A DNA stretch of 64,000 nucleotides from Malus domestica (taxonomy: Eukaryota > Streptophyta > Magnoliopsida > Rosales > Rosaceae): the NCBI RefSeq assembly GCF_042453785.1, contig NC_091671.1:28487001-28551000 (forward strand), given 5' to 3'. The notes under the pieces are model-generated. The model ran no database searches and was not told the origin of the DNA. It was given only the letters and a program-made list of their open reading frames with translations. A program made the position numbers and the translations under genes. Below, one piece after another: positions 45,625-57,420 of the stretch. Each line of letters starts with the position of its first letter. Position 1 is the first letter of the stretch.

Positions 45625-45806
45625 GGCCGTTTGATAATTATTTCGTTTTCAGTTAAAAAAATGAATTAGAAATCAAAATCTGAAAATGAAACAAAAGAGT
45701 AGAAACTGTTGCAGAATAAAAATCTGAAAATAAAAACAAAGAAGTGAAAAAACTGTTGTAGAATAAAAAGGGAGAGGTTTAATTTGCCAAATGGTTATCA
45801 AACGGT
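45625..45806. mobile_element. MITE with CCGTTTGATAA termini
   Basis: 'ggccgtttgataatta' at the left is mirrored by 'tggttatcaaacgg' at the right, about 180 bases apart. The interior has a diverged tandem pair of 'aaatctgaaaa' blocks. No coding sequence. Confidence 0.65.
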
Positions 45807-45875
45807 TTCTTAGCTATTTTATTTTATTATGTAGGTTTTCCTGTCCTCAAGGAATTAGGGTTACTTATTAAAAAA

Positions 45876-46207
45876 ATGCTAGGGAGACTAAATCATGTAG
45901 AGCATATAATGTAGCGGTTGATGATTGGATTTTTTTCTTAATGATTTAAAGAAGGAGTCTAATTATCATTTGGTACTACGGTCTAGTGATATTCCTCTTA
46001 ACTTGTAAATGAGAGGGTTTAGGTTCAATTCTAGTCAAAAGTGAATTTTGATTACATTATTGCTAGTACATTGTGAGGCTTAACACACTCTCATACCCCT
46101 TAGTGTAGATAATACCAAAAAAGAAAAAAAGAAAAAAGAAGTCTACCCATCAACTGTCACATCATGTAGTTTATGAAATATGGTTAAACTAAATGGCTCT
46201 CTAGCAT
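45876..46207. mobile_element. MITE disrupted by a SINE
   Basis: The outer ends 'atgctagggagactaaat' and 'aaatggctctctagcat' are inverted copies. The inner arms share 'atgtag.gguugatg'-like sequence ('aatgtagcggttgatg' and 'catcaactgtcacatcat'). A SINE-like element occupies 45962-46139 within it. Confidence 0.62.
45962..46139 (+). mobile_element. SINE-like element, copy 3, nested in a MITE
   Basis: Same family as 7434-7611. Box A-like 'ggtctagtgatattcc', box B-like 'aggttcaattctagtc' about 50 bases later, then 'cattgtgaggcttaaca', then an A-rich tail. It is flanked by 'agtcta' at 45956-45961 and 46140-46145, a short target duplication. Confidence 0.72.
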
Positions 46208-46319
46208 CACTCTTACTTATTTGATTTGGTTTACCTTGTCAAATATGTTTGTATTTTATTCTCTATAAATGAGAGAGAGAGGAATAAAGTATTCGTTGCG
46301 TGGAATTTTGATACACTAT

Positions 46320-46485
46320 TTGAGAGAGGATCCCGATGATTCTTCAATCACACTCGTTCATCATACATCGTGCGGTCAGTTTTCGTCAGGTACTTTTTAT
46401 ATTCAATTTTAAATAAAAAAATTTACAATAATTTCTGACCGCATGATGAGCGAATATGATTTGAGGATCCCTTGGATCCTCAAGA
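46320..46485. mobile_element. Foldback MITE
   Basis: 'gaggatcccgatgattcttc' and 'atcgtgcggtcag' on the left return inverted on the right as 'ctgaccgcatgatgagcg' and 'atttgaggatccc'. About 160 bases, followed by several GAGGATCC words to 46520. Confidence 0.6.
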
Positions 46486-46599
46486 TCCACACAAAGAGGA
46501 TCCGACGAGGATCCTCACTCATACTATTTTAACTTTCTTGAATTTCAAAAATAAGTCAAATTTTCTGTTTTTTGTCATAATTGATATTAACTGCGATTA

Positions 46600-46668
46600 T
46601 TGGTGTATTTGTAAAACTGATGACAACATTGGGTGGTGTATTTGTAAAACTGATGACAACATTGGGGG
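46600..46668 (+). repeat. 31-base tandem duplication
   Basis: 'ggtgtatttgtaaaactgat' plus 'gacaacattgg' occurs twice in direct succession without differences. Confidence 0.92.
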
Positions 46669-46724
46669 ATTGTGTTAACGCCTTCACTTTCAAGAATCAA
46701 GATGTTACCGCTCAATATTACGAT

Positions 46725-46870
46725 TTGATGATATTCTTCTTTGCTTAGAAGTGAGAGATCTTAAGTTCAAATCTTGTGGATGGAGAATTCAAAATCAAAT
46801 TAGGTTTCCTATTATGTGACTTAGCCAAACTCCTCATCTCCTTAGTGTAAAAATATCGATGTACTGAAAA
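46725..46870 (+). mobile_element. SINE-like element, copy 4
   Basis: 'tttgatgatattcttctttg', 'gagagatcttaagttcaaat', 'ctccttagtgtaaaaatatc' and an A-rich end match the family in order. No clear flanking duplication. Confidence 0.5.
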
Positions 46871-47055
46871 GAAAAAAGGAATCAGAATGTTTGCTATGCA
46901 TCTGCTCATAACATTTATGTTTGAATGCTTTTTTCACACGACATTGCATTATTTGATCATAATATTTAAGAAAAACTAATATTTATGTTTTATATAAGTT
47001 GTTGTCATCTAACAACCCATCTCTGTTATTATGGTCCCGCTCAAATATAATCGTG

Positions 47056-47170
47056 TCATCAATAAATAAATAAATTACAACTTGAGGGCCAATACTCAAT
47101 AGTGGGATTAAGTGAGATCAATAAATAAATAAACAAATTACAACTTGAAGGTTAATACTCAAAGTGGGAG
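47056..47170 (+). repeat. Diverged direct duplication of about 70 bases
   Basis: 'atcaataaataaataaa' with 'ttacaacttgagggccaata' is repeated as 'atcaataaataaataaacaa' with 'ttacaacttgaaggttaata'. Confidence 0.8.
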
Positions 47171-47204
47171 ATCCTTACCTGGCTGGGCAAAAAGATAGAA
47201 TGTG

Positions 47205-47390
47205 AAACGGGAGGAGAATTTTCATTGTGATCAGAATAAGAGTAATATATCACGTATTTTTATATAAATGATGAAAATTTTTAATATTTAAATTATTAAC
47301 TTTTTAACATACATATTTCATCATTTCTACAGCGACAAGCGATGTACCATTATGTGTTCCGATCACATTGAAAAATCTCTCGTGTTTGAT
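47205..47390. mobile_element. Possible MITE
   Basis: 'gagaattttcattgtgatca' on the left and 'gatcacattgaaaaatctct' on the right are inverted repeats about 185 bases apart, with an AT-rich centre. Confidence 0.55.
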
Positions 47391-47431
47391 TGGATGGGCC
47401 TCGCCACACTGACAAGGAATATAAACAAAAG

Positions 47432-47592
47432 GGTAATGCTAGGTAGATTAAATTTGCAAATTAAATGATGTGTCACCAATAAGAAATAAGCACGTTAATC
47501 AATACTTAAGTAATAATTCAATCATTAATTTTTATGTCATTTAATTTACAATATTTAATATTTAATCTATAGATTTAGCCTCTAGTATTACC
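47432..47592. mobile_element. MITE with GGTAATNCTAG termini
   Basis: The left end 'ggtaatgctaggtagattaa' with 'aaattaaatgatgt' is inverted at the right as 'catttaatttacaat' with 'gcctctagtattacc'. About 160 bases. Its ends resemble those of the MITE at 45876. Confidence 0.68.
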
Positions 47593-47979
47593 TTACACAA
47601 AACGTTACAACGTCAGGCCGGCAGATCTTCACAGCTGGATCAGTTTGTTTTTAGTGGCTGCTAAACTCTGGTCCTTATCGTTGTTAAATTTTATCACTAA
47701 AATATTTGAATTTTAATATATATTTGAGTTATTTTATTTTATTTTTTTATTTTTTTATTTTTTTTCATTTGAATGTTTCTTTCTTTACGACAATTCTGAG
47801 GTTGTATGAAGAACTGTTCAACTGTTAAAAAAAAAAAAAGGAACTGTTCAAGATGGTCCTTTTCCTGGTTCCAAAAATACACTTCTTGTCTTTTTACTTA
47901 AAATATGGCCTACGGATCGACCAATTGTTTCCCAGTTGGTTAAAATTATGGGGAATACCGTTTACATTTTTCATTGTGA

Positions 47980-48835
47980 AGTTCATCCGTGGACTTTGTA
48001 TAAGCAGGTAGCTCAATGGTTTTATATTGTTCATTCCAACGGCATTAGCTTGAAAGGTACAAGGGACGACTTGTGGCCAATTGTTATACTCATACATATG
48101 ACGTTGATTATACAGAAACATTTGCTCCGGTAGCAAAGATCAATACAGTTAGAGTGTTGCTTTCTTTGGCAGCTAATTTAGATTGGCCAATACAACAATT
48201 TGATGTGAAAAATGCTTTTTTACACGGGAATCTTACAGAAGAGGTGTACATGAATATCCCGCCAGGGTATACATCAGTATCAAAACGAGGAGTAGTATGC
48301 AAATTGAATAAGGCATTGTATGGACTGAAACAATCACCTAGTGTGTGGTTTGGGAGGTTTAGAATGGCCATGATAAAATATGGGTTTAGGCAGAGCAATT
48401 CCGACCATGCACTATCAAACGTCAAATGAGTAGTTAACAACACTCATTATTTATGTGCATAATATGTTTGTTACAGGCAATGATAAGGAAGAAATCTTGA
48501 AGTTAAAAGATTACTTTGCAACCGAGATGAAGGATCTTGGTGGGCTTAAGTATTTTTTGGGTTTGGAAGTGGCTCGGCCAAAACAGAGCATATTTCTATC
48601 TCAAATGAAATATATTTTGGATTTGTTGACAGAAATCGAAATGCTTGATTGTAAACTGGTTGACACTCCTATCATTCAAAACCATCATCTTGCCGTGTTC
48701 CCTGACCAAATTTCTACTAACAAAGACTAATAAGAGGTTGGTTGGGTGATCATTTTGCCTATCTCACACTAGACACGACATTGTGTATGCAGTGAGTGTT
48801 GTAAGCCAGTTTGTGCACTCTCTGAGGGAAGCCTA
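47980..48835 (+). pseudogene. Ty1/copia pol fragment (RT), 5'-truncated
   Basis: From about 48050 a frame reads ERYKGRLVANCYTHTYDVDY, then TETFAPVAKINTVRVLLSLA, then FDVKNAFLHGNLTEEVYM and LNKALYGLKQSP, all canonical copia RT. It breaks with a stop at about 48427. A second piece resumes at 48455 (NMFVTGNDKEEILKLKDYFA, then KYFLGLEVA) and stops at 48728. The YVDD-type region falls in the break, so the enzyme is dead. No upstream gag, protease or integrase is seen. The segment ends where a Tekay-type LTR begins. Confidence 0.85.
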
Positions 48836-50685
48836 TGACACACCCTGACTGGAATGAAGGCGTGTTGGCCTTCACGTGAAGGTGATGTAACCAAAAGTGC
48901 AAGTGACAAAATAAAATTGTGAATAAATTAAAACCGAAACTAGAAATTAATTAACTAATAAAATGAGTGCGCAGTAGTGGTTACAATCCATAAACTACTA
49001 ATATTCATAGCATAGATAACAAAGGGTAAAGCAGTCGAACGAGAGAAGTACTTATTACACAACTAGAGATAAGTTCCTACATTAAGATGGAGATATGTCA
49101 GAATCCACCAGCTATTCCTCGTACGCCAAGAGATAAATCAACTAACTAGGACGTGGAGGGGCGAAAAATAGAAGGGTGAGTGGGCACAAAAATAAAGGTT
49201 TATAAAATCCTTTTATTTTACAAATATACTAACCCCTCGTTGTAAAACAAGTATAGTTTCTAGAAAATCATACTACGTATAAATATGAAGCCAAATGCAT
49301 GCCAGCAATAAATTCATACAGATGCCACAACATAATATATCAACGACAATATGAATATAATCAGGTGCTCAACAAGCTATACTAGCAAGGAATCGGAGTC
49401 ACCTAATGCGACCTATACGACAAGCTAGCACCTACTTGGATCCAATGTGAGTGTGCTATGAGGGAGGTGAACATACACGTGACGGACTAGCCTGGCTTTG
49501 GGCTGAGCACTAACACCTGAGTGTAGCAATGATGAGCTGACTATATGAATATGAGTATGCCAAACAATTCAATCATTCCAACAATACAATAAACTCACCT
49601 GGACTTACCTGCACGTCTCGTAGAATGATTTAGCATTTCGCAATAATGTAGTATTTATGAGCAAGTAAAATGCATATGAATATGCCATTATCAAATATAT
49701 AAATCTCAATCACATAACAACATTTTTAAAATTATATAACTCATGGCATAATATGCATAACATAGTTTAAAAGCATTTGTGGAAACTATAAAGTGTGTAT
49801 ATATACGAAAACAAAATGCCCACTCCCTGGTATGTCGTAGGGTCGTAGCCCCCTAGCCTCGCTTGTCCACTTACGTCCTTAGGGTAAGTTTCCCCTATAT
49901 GTGAAACAACTACTGATAAGTAATTAATTGGACATATACGGAAAAACTAGGAAAAATTTCCCATAATTTGCTCAAACAGAAGGTTTGAATATACCAAAAT
50001 GTTCTACTCGAAGTCACTGACCTGCATGTAAAACCCACTCGTCGATCGGAGGCCGGACGCGCCCTCACGCGCCGTCCAACCCACTGCCATACGCACGGCC
50101 ACGCGCTTGCACACGTCTGACAGAAACCTAACAGCAGTTAGGAATATTCTGTTAAAGTGACGGAATATTCCGTTAAAAGTTAACGACGTTACTTGACGCC
50201 ATTAGAATATTCCGTCAACTTTGAATGAATATTCCTTGTCTTCTTCGGTGAGCCTCGCTGTCCGCCGCCGTTTGGTTTCACCGAAAACTGGGAAAATTGC
50301 TAGTTTCCGAAAATTTTCAAAACTTCATACATTCTTCATTTCTCAACCATTTTCGACGCATTTTATATGGAAATGAAGGGAATGAATAGGAGAACAAGTT
50401 TGTACATTCAGAAAGTCCAAAAAGTGGACGAAAATTGTCTGAAATTAGCTTGAAGCTCTTAGACCTTATTTCAACTCCTTGAAACTGTGGGTTCTCACCT
50501 TAACTTCACTCCAAACTTAATCTAGGGTCTCCCTGGAGTTGTGTGGAAGCTTCCCCGACCTTCAAAACCTTGGGATGCGGTCAAGATCACGTTGATGTAG
50601 AACTCACCGAGTCGGAGCTTCCGAGTTGCTCAGCGTTGACCACTCAAAATTCAACCAACGCGTGATCTAAAGGTATGGTTGAGTT
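48836..50685 (-). mobile_element. Truncated Tekay-type LTR between two copia pol copies
   Basis: Starts TGACACACCCTGACTGG and follows the layout of the solo and paired LTRs (for example 'gaatcggagtcacc', 'ttggatccaatgtgag', 'gggcgaaaaata', 'cacctggacttacc'). It stops near 'aaggtatggttgag', lacking the terminal several hundred bases and the GGGCTGTCA end. The right side joins copia RT sequence that repeats 48275 onward. It is more diverged than the other LTRs. Confidence 0.8.
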
Positions 50686-51815
50686 CAGTATAAAAATGAG
50701 GAGTAGTATGCAAATTGAACAAGGCATTGTATGGACTGAAACAATCATCTCGGGCGTGGTTTGGGAGGTTTCGAACGGCCATGACAAAGTATGGGTTCAG
50801 GCAAAGCAATTCCGACCATGCACTATCAAACGTCGAATGAGTAGTTAACAACACTCATTATTTATGTGGATAATATGTTTGTTACAGGCAGTGAAAAGAA
50901 AGAAATCTTGAAGTTAAAAGATTACTTGGCAACCGAGATGGAGATGAAGGATCTTGGTGGGTTTAAGTATTTTTTGGGTATGGAAGTGGCTCGGCCGAAA
51001 CAGAACATATTTCTATCTCAAAGGAAATATGTTTTGGATTTGTTAACAGAAGTTGAAATGCTTGATTGTAAACTGGTTGACACTCCTATCATTCCAAACC
51101 ATCATCTTGTCGTGTACCCTGACCAAATTTCAACTAACAAAGACCACTATTAGAGGTTGGTTGGGTGATCATTCTACCTATCTCACACTAGACACGACAT
51201 TGTGTATGCAGTGAGTGTTGTAAGCCAGTTTATGCACTCTCTGAGGGAAGCCCACATGGGTGCGGTTGAACGAATCCTTTGCTAACTGAAGTCCACACCA
51301 GGTGGAGGCATCATGTTTTCGAAGAATTGACATTTTCAAGTGGACGGTTATACTGATGGGGATTGGGCGGGAAATATTATGGTCTACTTTGGAGTACTTT
51401 ACATTATCAGAGGCAATTTAGTGACTTGACAGAGTAGGAAGCAGAAAGTGGTTGCTTTGTCAAGTGCAGAAGCAGAATATAGAGGTACGGCGAAAGGAGT
51501 ATGTGAATTATTATTATGGCTTTGGCGGTTATTTATAGAACTTGGGTACCCACCCTGCATCAAATCTATTATGTGACAATAAAGCGGCCATTGATATTTT
51601 GAATAATCCAGTTCAACATGATTGGGCTAAACATGTGGAAGTGGATAGACATTTTCTTAAGGAGAAGTTAGATGCAAATATTATTCAATTTCCTTTTGTA
51701 AAATTTGAAGATTAGTTGGTAGACATCCTGACAAAAGCCATTGCAAGTCAAGTCTTCTACTACTCACTTGACAAGTTGGGCATGAATGACATTTACGCAC
51801 CAACTTGAGGGGGAC
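50686..51815 (+). pseudogene. Ty1/copia pol fragment (end of RT, RNase H, C-terminus)
   Basis: The first about 565 bases repeat 48275-48835 with clear divergence, including a 6-base insertion (an extra Glu-Met) near 50939. Unlike the first copy it continues in copia order: AHMGAVERIL, an RNase H stretch with ALSSAEAEYRG (about 51455-51485), DNKAAIDI, and the usual end LDKLGMNDIYAPT before a stop at about 51807. Several stops and frameshifts (for example at 51284 and 51712) make it non-functional. Confidence 0.85.
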
Positions 51816-51965
51816 TGTGGAGTGCGTTGACTTTTGTGTGTATTTAGGGGGATTTATTTCCCGTTTGAAGCCGTAGGGTGAATATTATTGTATACTCATA
51901 CCTTGTAATTCAAGTCTGTACCATATATATCTGCCTTCCTTGTGAGAAGAATAATATCAAGAATT
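51805..51965 (+). mobile_element. Polypurine tract and 3' LTR of the copia remnant
   Basis: The purine run 'ttgaggggga' at 51805-51814 directly follows the pol stop and is followed by TGTGGAGTGCGTTGAC at 51816, a good LTR start. The 3' end is not certain; the 'aagaataatatcaagaa' stretch near 51950 looks like the end of a typical short copia LTR. Confidence 0.6.
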
Positions 51966-52286
51966 GAAAGCCCAATAAGGCCTGAATTAGCAAAGGGATG
52001 GATCGAACTCGAGCCACTGATCATGTGTTTCCCCTGCATGTGTTGATCCCTTTCTTTGTTATTGCAGTAGAGGCAAGCATTCAGGAATGTAAGTTTTATC
52101 CAACTGCTACGTCCTTTATGTAACTGCTTCTTCTCCATTAAATGGGCATAACTCGTTAGCGGCATTCAAAAGTTTGGATCATAGTTAGACTTGTAAAGTA
52201 GTTCATAACCATTCCCTCTGTGATGATTATGGACTTATCAATATGACAGTGAAGTAGTACGGTATAATAGATTGATAGATCCATGG
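51966..52286. other. Junction between copia remnant and receptor kinase
   Basis: About 320 bases with no recognisable signal-peptide exon or promoter. The upstream exon of the receptor kinase would be expected in or before this stretch. Confidence 0.4.
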
Positions 52287-55200
52287 ATGGCGGTTCAAGC
52301 ATTGAACTGTGTTAAATTCTATGCAGATGTCCCTATGAAGATTCTCATGGATGAGTGGAACATAAGACCAACCAGTTGGGTGGGTTCAGATCCTTGTGGT
52401 AATGGCAGCTGGGAAGGTGTTACGTGCACAAATTCGCATGTAACCTCCATGTAAGTTTTTGCCTCTTTCCACCATTTTCATTGCTCCTGGATGTTGCTTA
52501 ATTTTCTTCCATTTTCGGATACCAATGGCTTCTTTAATTTCAGAGCATTGGCAGATATGGCTTTGACAGGTTCGGTTCCCAGCGATATCGAGCTGTTATC
52601 TGAGCTTGAGGTTCTGTACGTCTTCAATCTGATTCTCCGCATTGCGTTTTACATAATTATGATACTTCACTTGCAACTAATATGTGAACCAAAAAATCCA
52701 GGATTTTTCTTTCAAAGCATTTTAATCGTTATTGAAATTACTTCAGCTTTCACTTCATTATTTGATTCATTTCTTGGTTAATAGATTTCTCATTAGTCTT
52801 TTGTAACTCTTTTCTCACCCTTTTTTCATATAGGAATCTGTCTTTTAACAGGGGCCTGAAAGGACTGCTTCCGGCATCAATTGGAAAGTTGACCAAACTA
52901 GTATACTTGTAAAAAAGAATTACCGGTTTCCTCACTTTCGTAATTTTCGGTATGTGATTATTCATCCACCTAACTACCTTGTTGCTTTCTTCTTTACATG
53001 TCAGAAACCTGGTTGGTTGCAGTTTCTTCGGTCCAATTCCAGACACTATGGGATCTCTAAAGCAGCTTTCTTATCTGTAAGCCTTCCTCTCCCTCTCGCC
53101 CTTGATCATTCCAAACAAGGCGTTTAAACAGGCCAATATGCTATAACATGGCAACTCTTCATTAATATCCTGCTGCAGATCTTTGAAAAACAATAGCTTC
53201 AGTGGCCGGATTCCACCTTCCATTGGTAATATGACCAATCTTTCCTTTCTGGACCTTTCTGACAACCAACTTCAGGGACCAATCCCAGTATCTAACAGGA
53301 CTGCACCCGGTCTTGATATGTTACATAGGGCAAGGCACTTGTATGTCAATTCTAGTTAACCCTGGGCTGACTAATCTTTTGCCTCCCTTTGGTTTATGCC
53401 CCTCTGATTCTTTTATACACTTCAAATACAGTCATTTTCAAAATAATCAGCTCTCTGGTACAATTCCTCCTCGACTTTTCAGTTCACAGATGGCTCTGTT
53501 ACATGTGTAAGTTTCCTTCACCTGAAAATCTCAGTTGGTAAGAGAAACACATTACCTTAGCTGCTTCGAGTACTTTTTTCTGTGCAGGGTTTTTGACCGA
53601 AATAATCTAACTGGAGTCATACCTTCCACACTCGGACAAGTGCAGACACTGCAGGCAGTGTAAGTGTCTATTTCATATTCACAAGAGATTTATACCAAGA
53701 TATTTCTAAGTTGTGGCTTGTACTAGTTGTACTGAATATCTTGTTCTGGTACAGAATCCTTGATAGGAATTCCTTACATGGGTCCGTTCCCTCAAGCCTC
53801 AACAATCTAACAAAATTGACCGAACTGTAAGAAAACGGCTTACCAGACAAAGAATTTGCACTTTTGAACATGTTGTTTGGATTTCACTTTACTAAAGAGA
53901 GACTAATGGTAATATGTTTTCAGGCACTTGTCCAACAATCAGCTGACTGGCACCATGCCAAACCTTACTAGCTTGAATGGCCTGAAGTATGTGTAAGTGC
54001 AACATTACTGATTTTTTCAAGTTCGATCTAAAAGATGTTACGCTTTATGAATTTCATCACTTTTTCCCATGACTAAAAATGGTAACAATCATATATATTC
54101 CATATCATTGATCTGCAGGGATATGAGCAATAATACCTTTGATGCAACAGATGTTCCTACTTGGTTTTTGACATTGCAGAATTTGACAACATTGTATGTC
54201 TCATTCCTCCTCAATATACCACGTGTGTGTGTGTTTGAGTGTATCTGGATGCAGTTTGAGTTCGAGTATATGTTATTCCATTTGAAATATCACAGTAAAT
54301 GCTCCGAATTAATGTACCTGTCAATCCTGTATGGCAGAATGATGGAGAACACGGGACTTCAGGGAGAAGTTCCTCCGGCCTTATTCAGCCTTTCCAGTTT
54401 GGAGACGGTGTGAGTATCATACTGATCTCTAATAACACCTAGCTTAAGTGTAAAGTGGTTGTAAAGTGATTATCAATCTAACCTGTGTGCTATTGCAGGT
54501 TACTGAGGAACAACAAGATCAATGGTTTATTGGATCTTGAAACCATTTCTAGCAACCGTTTGCAGCTAATTGATCTGGAGAAGAACTTCATTACCGACCT
54601 TACACGAAGTGATGGAGGATCCAACTATACATTGATGTAAGCTATAGTTCTCGTACATTGAATATCAATGTCCAATTGTTTGTCAAACTGTCATGATTAA
54701 TGGTCCGTTATCTTTTGCAGCCTCGTTGATAATCCAATTTGTGAGGGAACAAACATGGCAAATAACTACTGCACTGTTTCTCCAACCAGTTCCCCAATTT
54801 CGCCGCCACCAAGTAACTGTACGCAAGTTGCTTGTAGTCCAGGGCAGGTTTCTTCCCCCAACTGTAAATGTGCATATCCCTACACAGGAACTCTAGACTT
54901 CATATTTGTTTCTTTCTCCAACTTGGGAAACTTCATTTATTTCACAGCTCTTCAGGATCATCTCCTAAAAACCCTTCAGTCCTATAACCTTCCAGTGGAT
55001 TCAGTTGCTCTTATTAATCCTTCCTGGGACTCCTCTTTTCACCTTAAACTCTACATACTAATCTTCCCGGCTGGCCAAGACCACTTCAACAAAACTGGAT
55101 CTTCAGCCATTGCGTCCATGATTAGCAACCAGACTCTGGCGGGTGCGCGTCCAAGTTTTTATGGACCCTTCTCTTGTGTTTTCCCTTATGACAACCCGAA

Positions 55201-56924
55201 TTCAGGAGGTAAGTCTGAAAGTGACTCTGAACTTAGAAATACTAGTTGCACTTCTGCTTTAAAAGTTGACAATGTTAACTCGATCTGATAACTGACGACA
55301 TATCTCTCTTTTCATTTCTCATGATTTCGAGGTGTGCTGCAGGATCAAGCAAGGGCTTGATAATTGGTGCAGCAGTTGGTGGTTCCACACTTGTGTTATT
55401 GTTAGCCCTTCTAGGGTTTTATGCTCTCCACCAAAAGAGACAAGCAGATGATCCATGGAGAAGGTCAATCCTTTTGGTAAGATGTTGTTCATCGATAACT
55501 CAAAAGGCGGTAGAGAAAAAATTATAACAGACTCAACACATTATTCTTCATCATAAGGCAGTAAGCTTAGTTATTGTTTTTCTGTCTACGAATTCTGCAG
55601 ACCAGGACTTATAGCAGTGCTAATTCTCCGGACCTAAAAGGAGCACGGTTGTTCTCTTTTGAAGAGCTTAGGAAATACAGCAACGGTTTTTCAGACGCTA
55701 ATGATGTTGGATCTGGTGGTTATGGAAAGGTTAACTCCTAAACCCTACACAGTTACAAAATGTGACTTACAAAAATACTGCTAGATGGTGACAATATGAC
55801 ATCATTCGGTAACATTTTATAGGTGTATCGAGGAGTTCTTCCTACGGGCCAAATGGTTGCAATTAAAAGATCTAAAAGGGAATCTATGCAGGGAGGGCCT
55901 GAGTTTAAAGCTGAGGTTGAGCTTCTATCAAGAGTACATCATAAGAATCTTGTCAGCCTTGTTGGTTTTTGTTTGGAGCAAGGTGAACAAATCTTGGTAT
56001 ATGAGTATGTTCCGAATGGCGATTTATTTGGAATTCTTTCAGGTATTCAATTCATTTCTTCATCTTCAAATCTAAATAGGACCTTGAAGCTCCAATTGTT
56101 TCGTTCAATTTTTTCTCGTGTGAGAATGATCGATTAGAGAATTGTGAATGCAGGGAAGTTTGGAATCAGGCTGAACTGGATGAGGAGACTTAAAGTAATT
56201 CTTGGTGCAGCAAGAGGTCTGGCTTATCTTCATGAACACGCAAACCCTCCCATTATACACCGCGACATTAAATCAAGCAACATATTGCTCGATAAAGATT
56301 TAACAGCAAAAGTTGCTGATTTCGGTCTCTCCAAGTCTATGTCTGACAGTGAAACAGATCACATAAGTACTCAAGTTAAGGGGACAATGGTAAGTTAAAG
56401 AACTTATCAACTCCTCGAGTACAAGTATTGCATCTTTGTACAAAATATCACGGTATCATCCTAACTGAGGTCGATTATCTCTGCTGGTGTAGGGCTACTT
56501 GGATCCCGAGTATTACATGACTCAACAGTTGACAGAGAAAAGTGACGTTTATAGCTTCGGCGTGGTAATGTTGGAGCTGATAACTGCTAGAAGGCCAATA
56601 GAGCAAGGGAAGTATATAGTGAGAGTGGTGCAGATGGCAATGGATAAGACAAAATCTCTGTACAACCTTCATCAAGTTCTTGACCCGGCTATGGGTTCGG
56701 GAACAGATCTGAAAGGTTTGGAAATTTTTGTTGATTTGGCGATGCTGTGCGTAGAAGAGCAGCAGGATAAACGCCCTAGAATGGGGGAAGTGGTGAAAGA
56801 GATCGAGAACATAATGCAGCTAGCTGGTTTGAACACTGGTGATCAATCAGCGTCCAGTTCACCAAGTTATGACTACACAAGTGCCGATGATTTGCTGCCG
56901 TCCTCAAGGCAGTCAAGTTCTTGA
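52287..56924 (+). CDS. LRR receptor-like kinase, HPCA1-like (LRR-VIII-1 type), 5' exon not found
   Basis: Eighteen exons join in frame to about 918 residues: 52287-52450, 52544-52615, 52834-52908, 53005-53076, 53179-53340, 53432-53506, 53588-53659, 53755-53826, 53924-53992, 54119-54193, 54338-54409, 54499-54636, 54721-55208, 55343-55476, 55601-55729, 55823-56042, 56154-56389 and 56493-56924. Most LRR exons are 69-75 bases, one repeat each. Order: [18 protein letters not shown] cap, about ten LRRs, a Cys-containing juxtamembrane region, one transmembrane helix ([10 protein letters not shown]...LLLALLGFY), then a kinase. The kinase has [29 protein letters not shown] and DPEYY, all intact. Homologues sense apoplastic signals; Arabidopsis HPCA1 senses hydrogen peroxide. 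The ATG at 52287 gives no signal peptide, so the true first exon is missing or upstream, where copia debris lies. Confidence 0.88.
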
Positions 56925-57420
56925 TTATAGTCCGAGATTACATATCGGTTTATGTTACCGCCCTCTTGCAAACGTTGGTAAATCATTTCATGTTTCAGCT
57001 CTCTTGTAGACGTGGGTTAGGTCAGTTAATCAATGCAATGTGCTCGCCCTCTTGCACACGAGTTCAAATCCCCATTCCTGTAAATTAGTTTAGTTTAGAG
57101 TAGAATAATTACATTGTCATCTTATTTTCCAAATCTCTCTACACCCTCGAAGAAAAAGAACCAGGTTTAAACTTCACACTAGATGAAGGGTCACATGGTG
57201 ATTGCGCAGCTTGACTCGTATTTGCCGCTGAACCGACTGCCAATGTCGACTCTTACTTGCGAAATCCGCATTCAACTACGACTGAGGAAAATAGAAATCT
57301 AAAATTCAGGCAGTGAACAATATTTCCGCAGGCAAGTGTGATTAAGTTACAACAGATTTTGAGACCATTGCTTGAATGGAAAGGGCATTCTACAGACAAC
57401 CACTTCAACTGCAAATCTCA
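56925..57420. other. Convergent 3' ends of the receptor kinase and LOG-family genes
   Basis: Both genes end here in opposite orientation; the stretch is probably the two 3' UTRs. 'gccctcttgca' occurs near 56960 and 57047. Nothing else seen. Confidence 0.5.

Noticed and set aside
47894..48136. Minus-strand 80-codon ORF and plus-strand 65-codon ORF
   Set aside because: The plus frame is an off-frame reading of decayed copia RT, and the minus frame is its antisense shadow.
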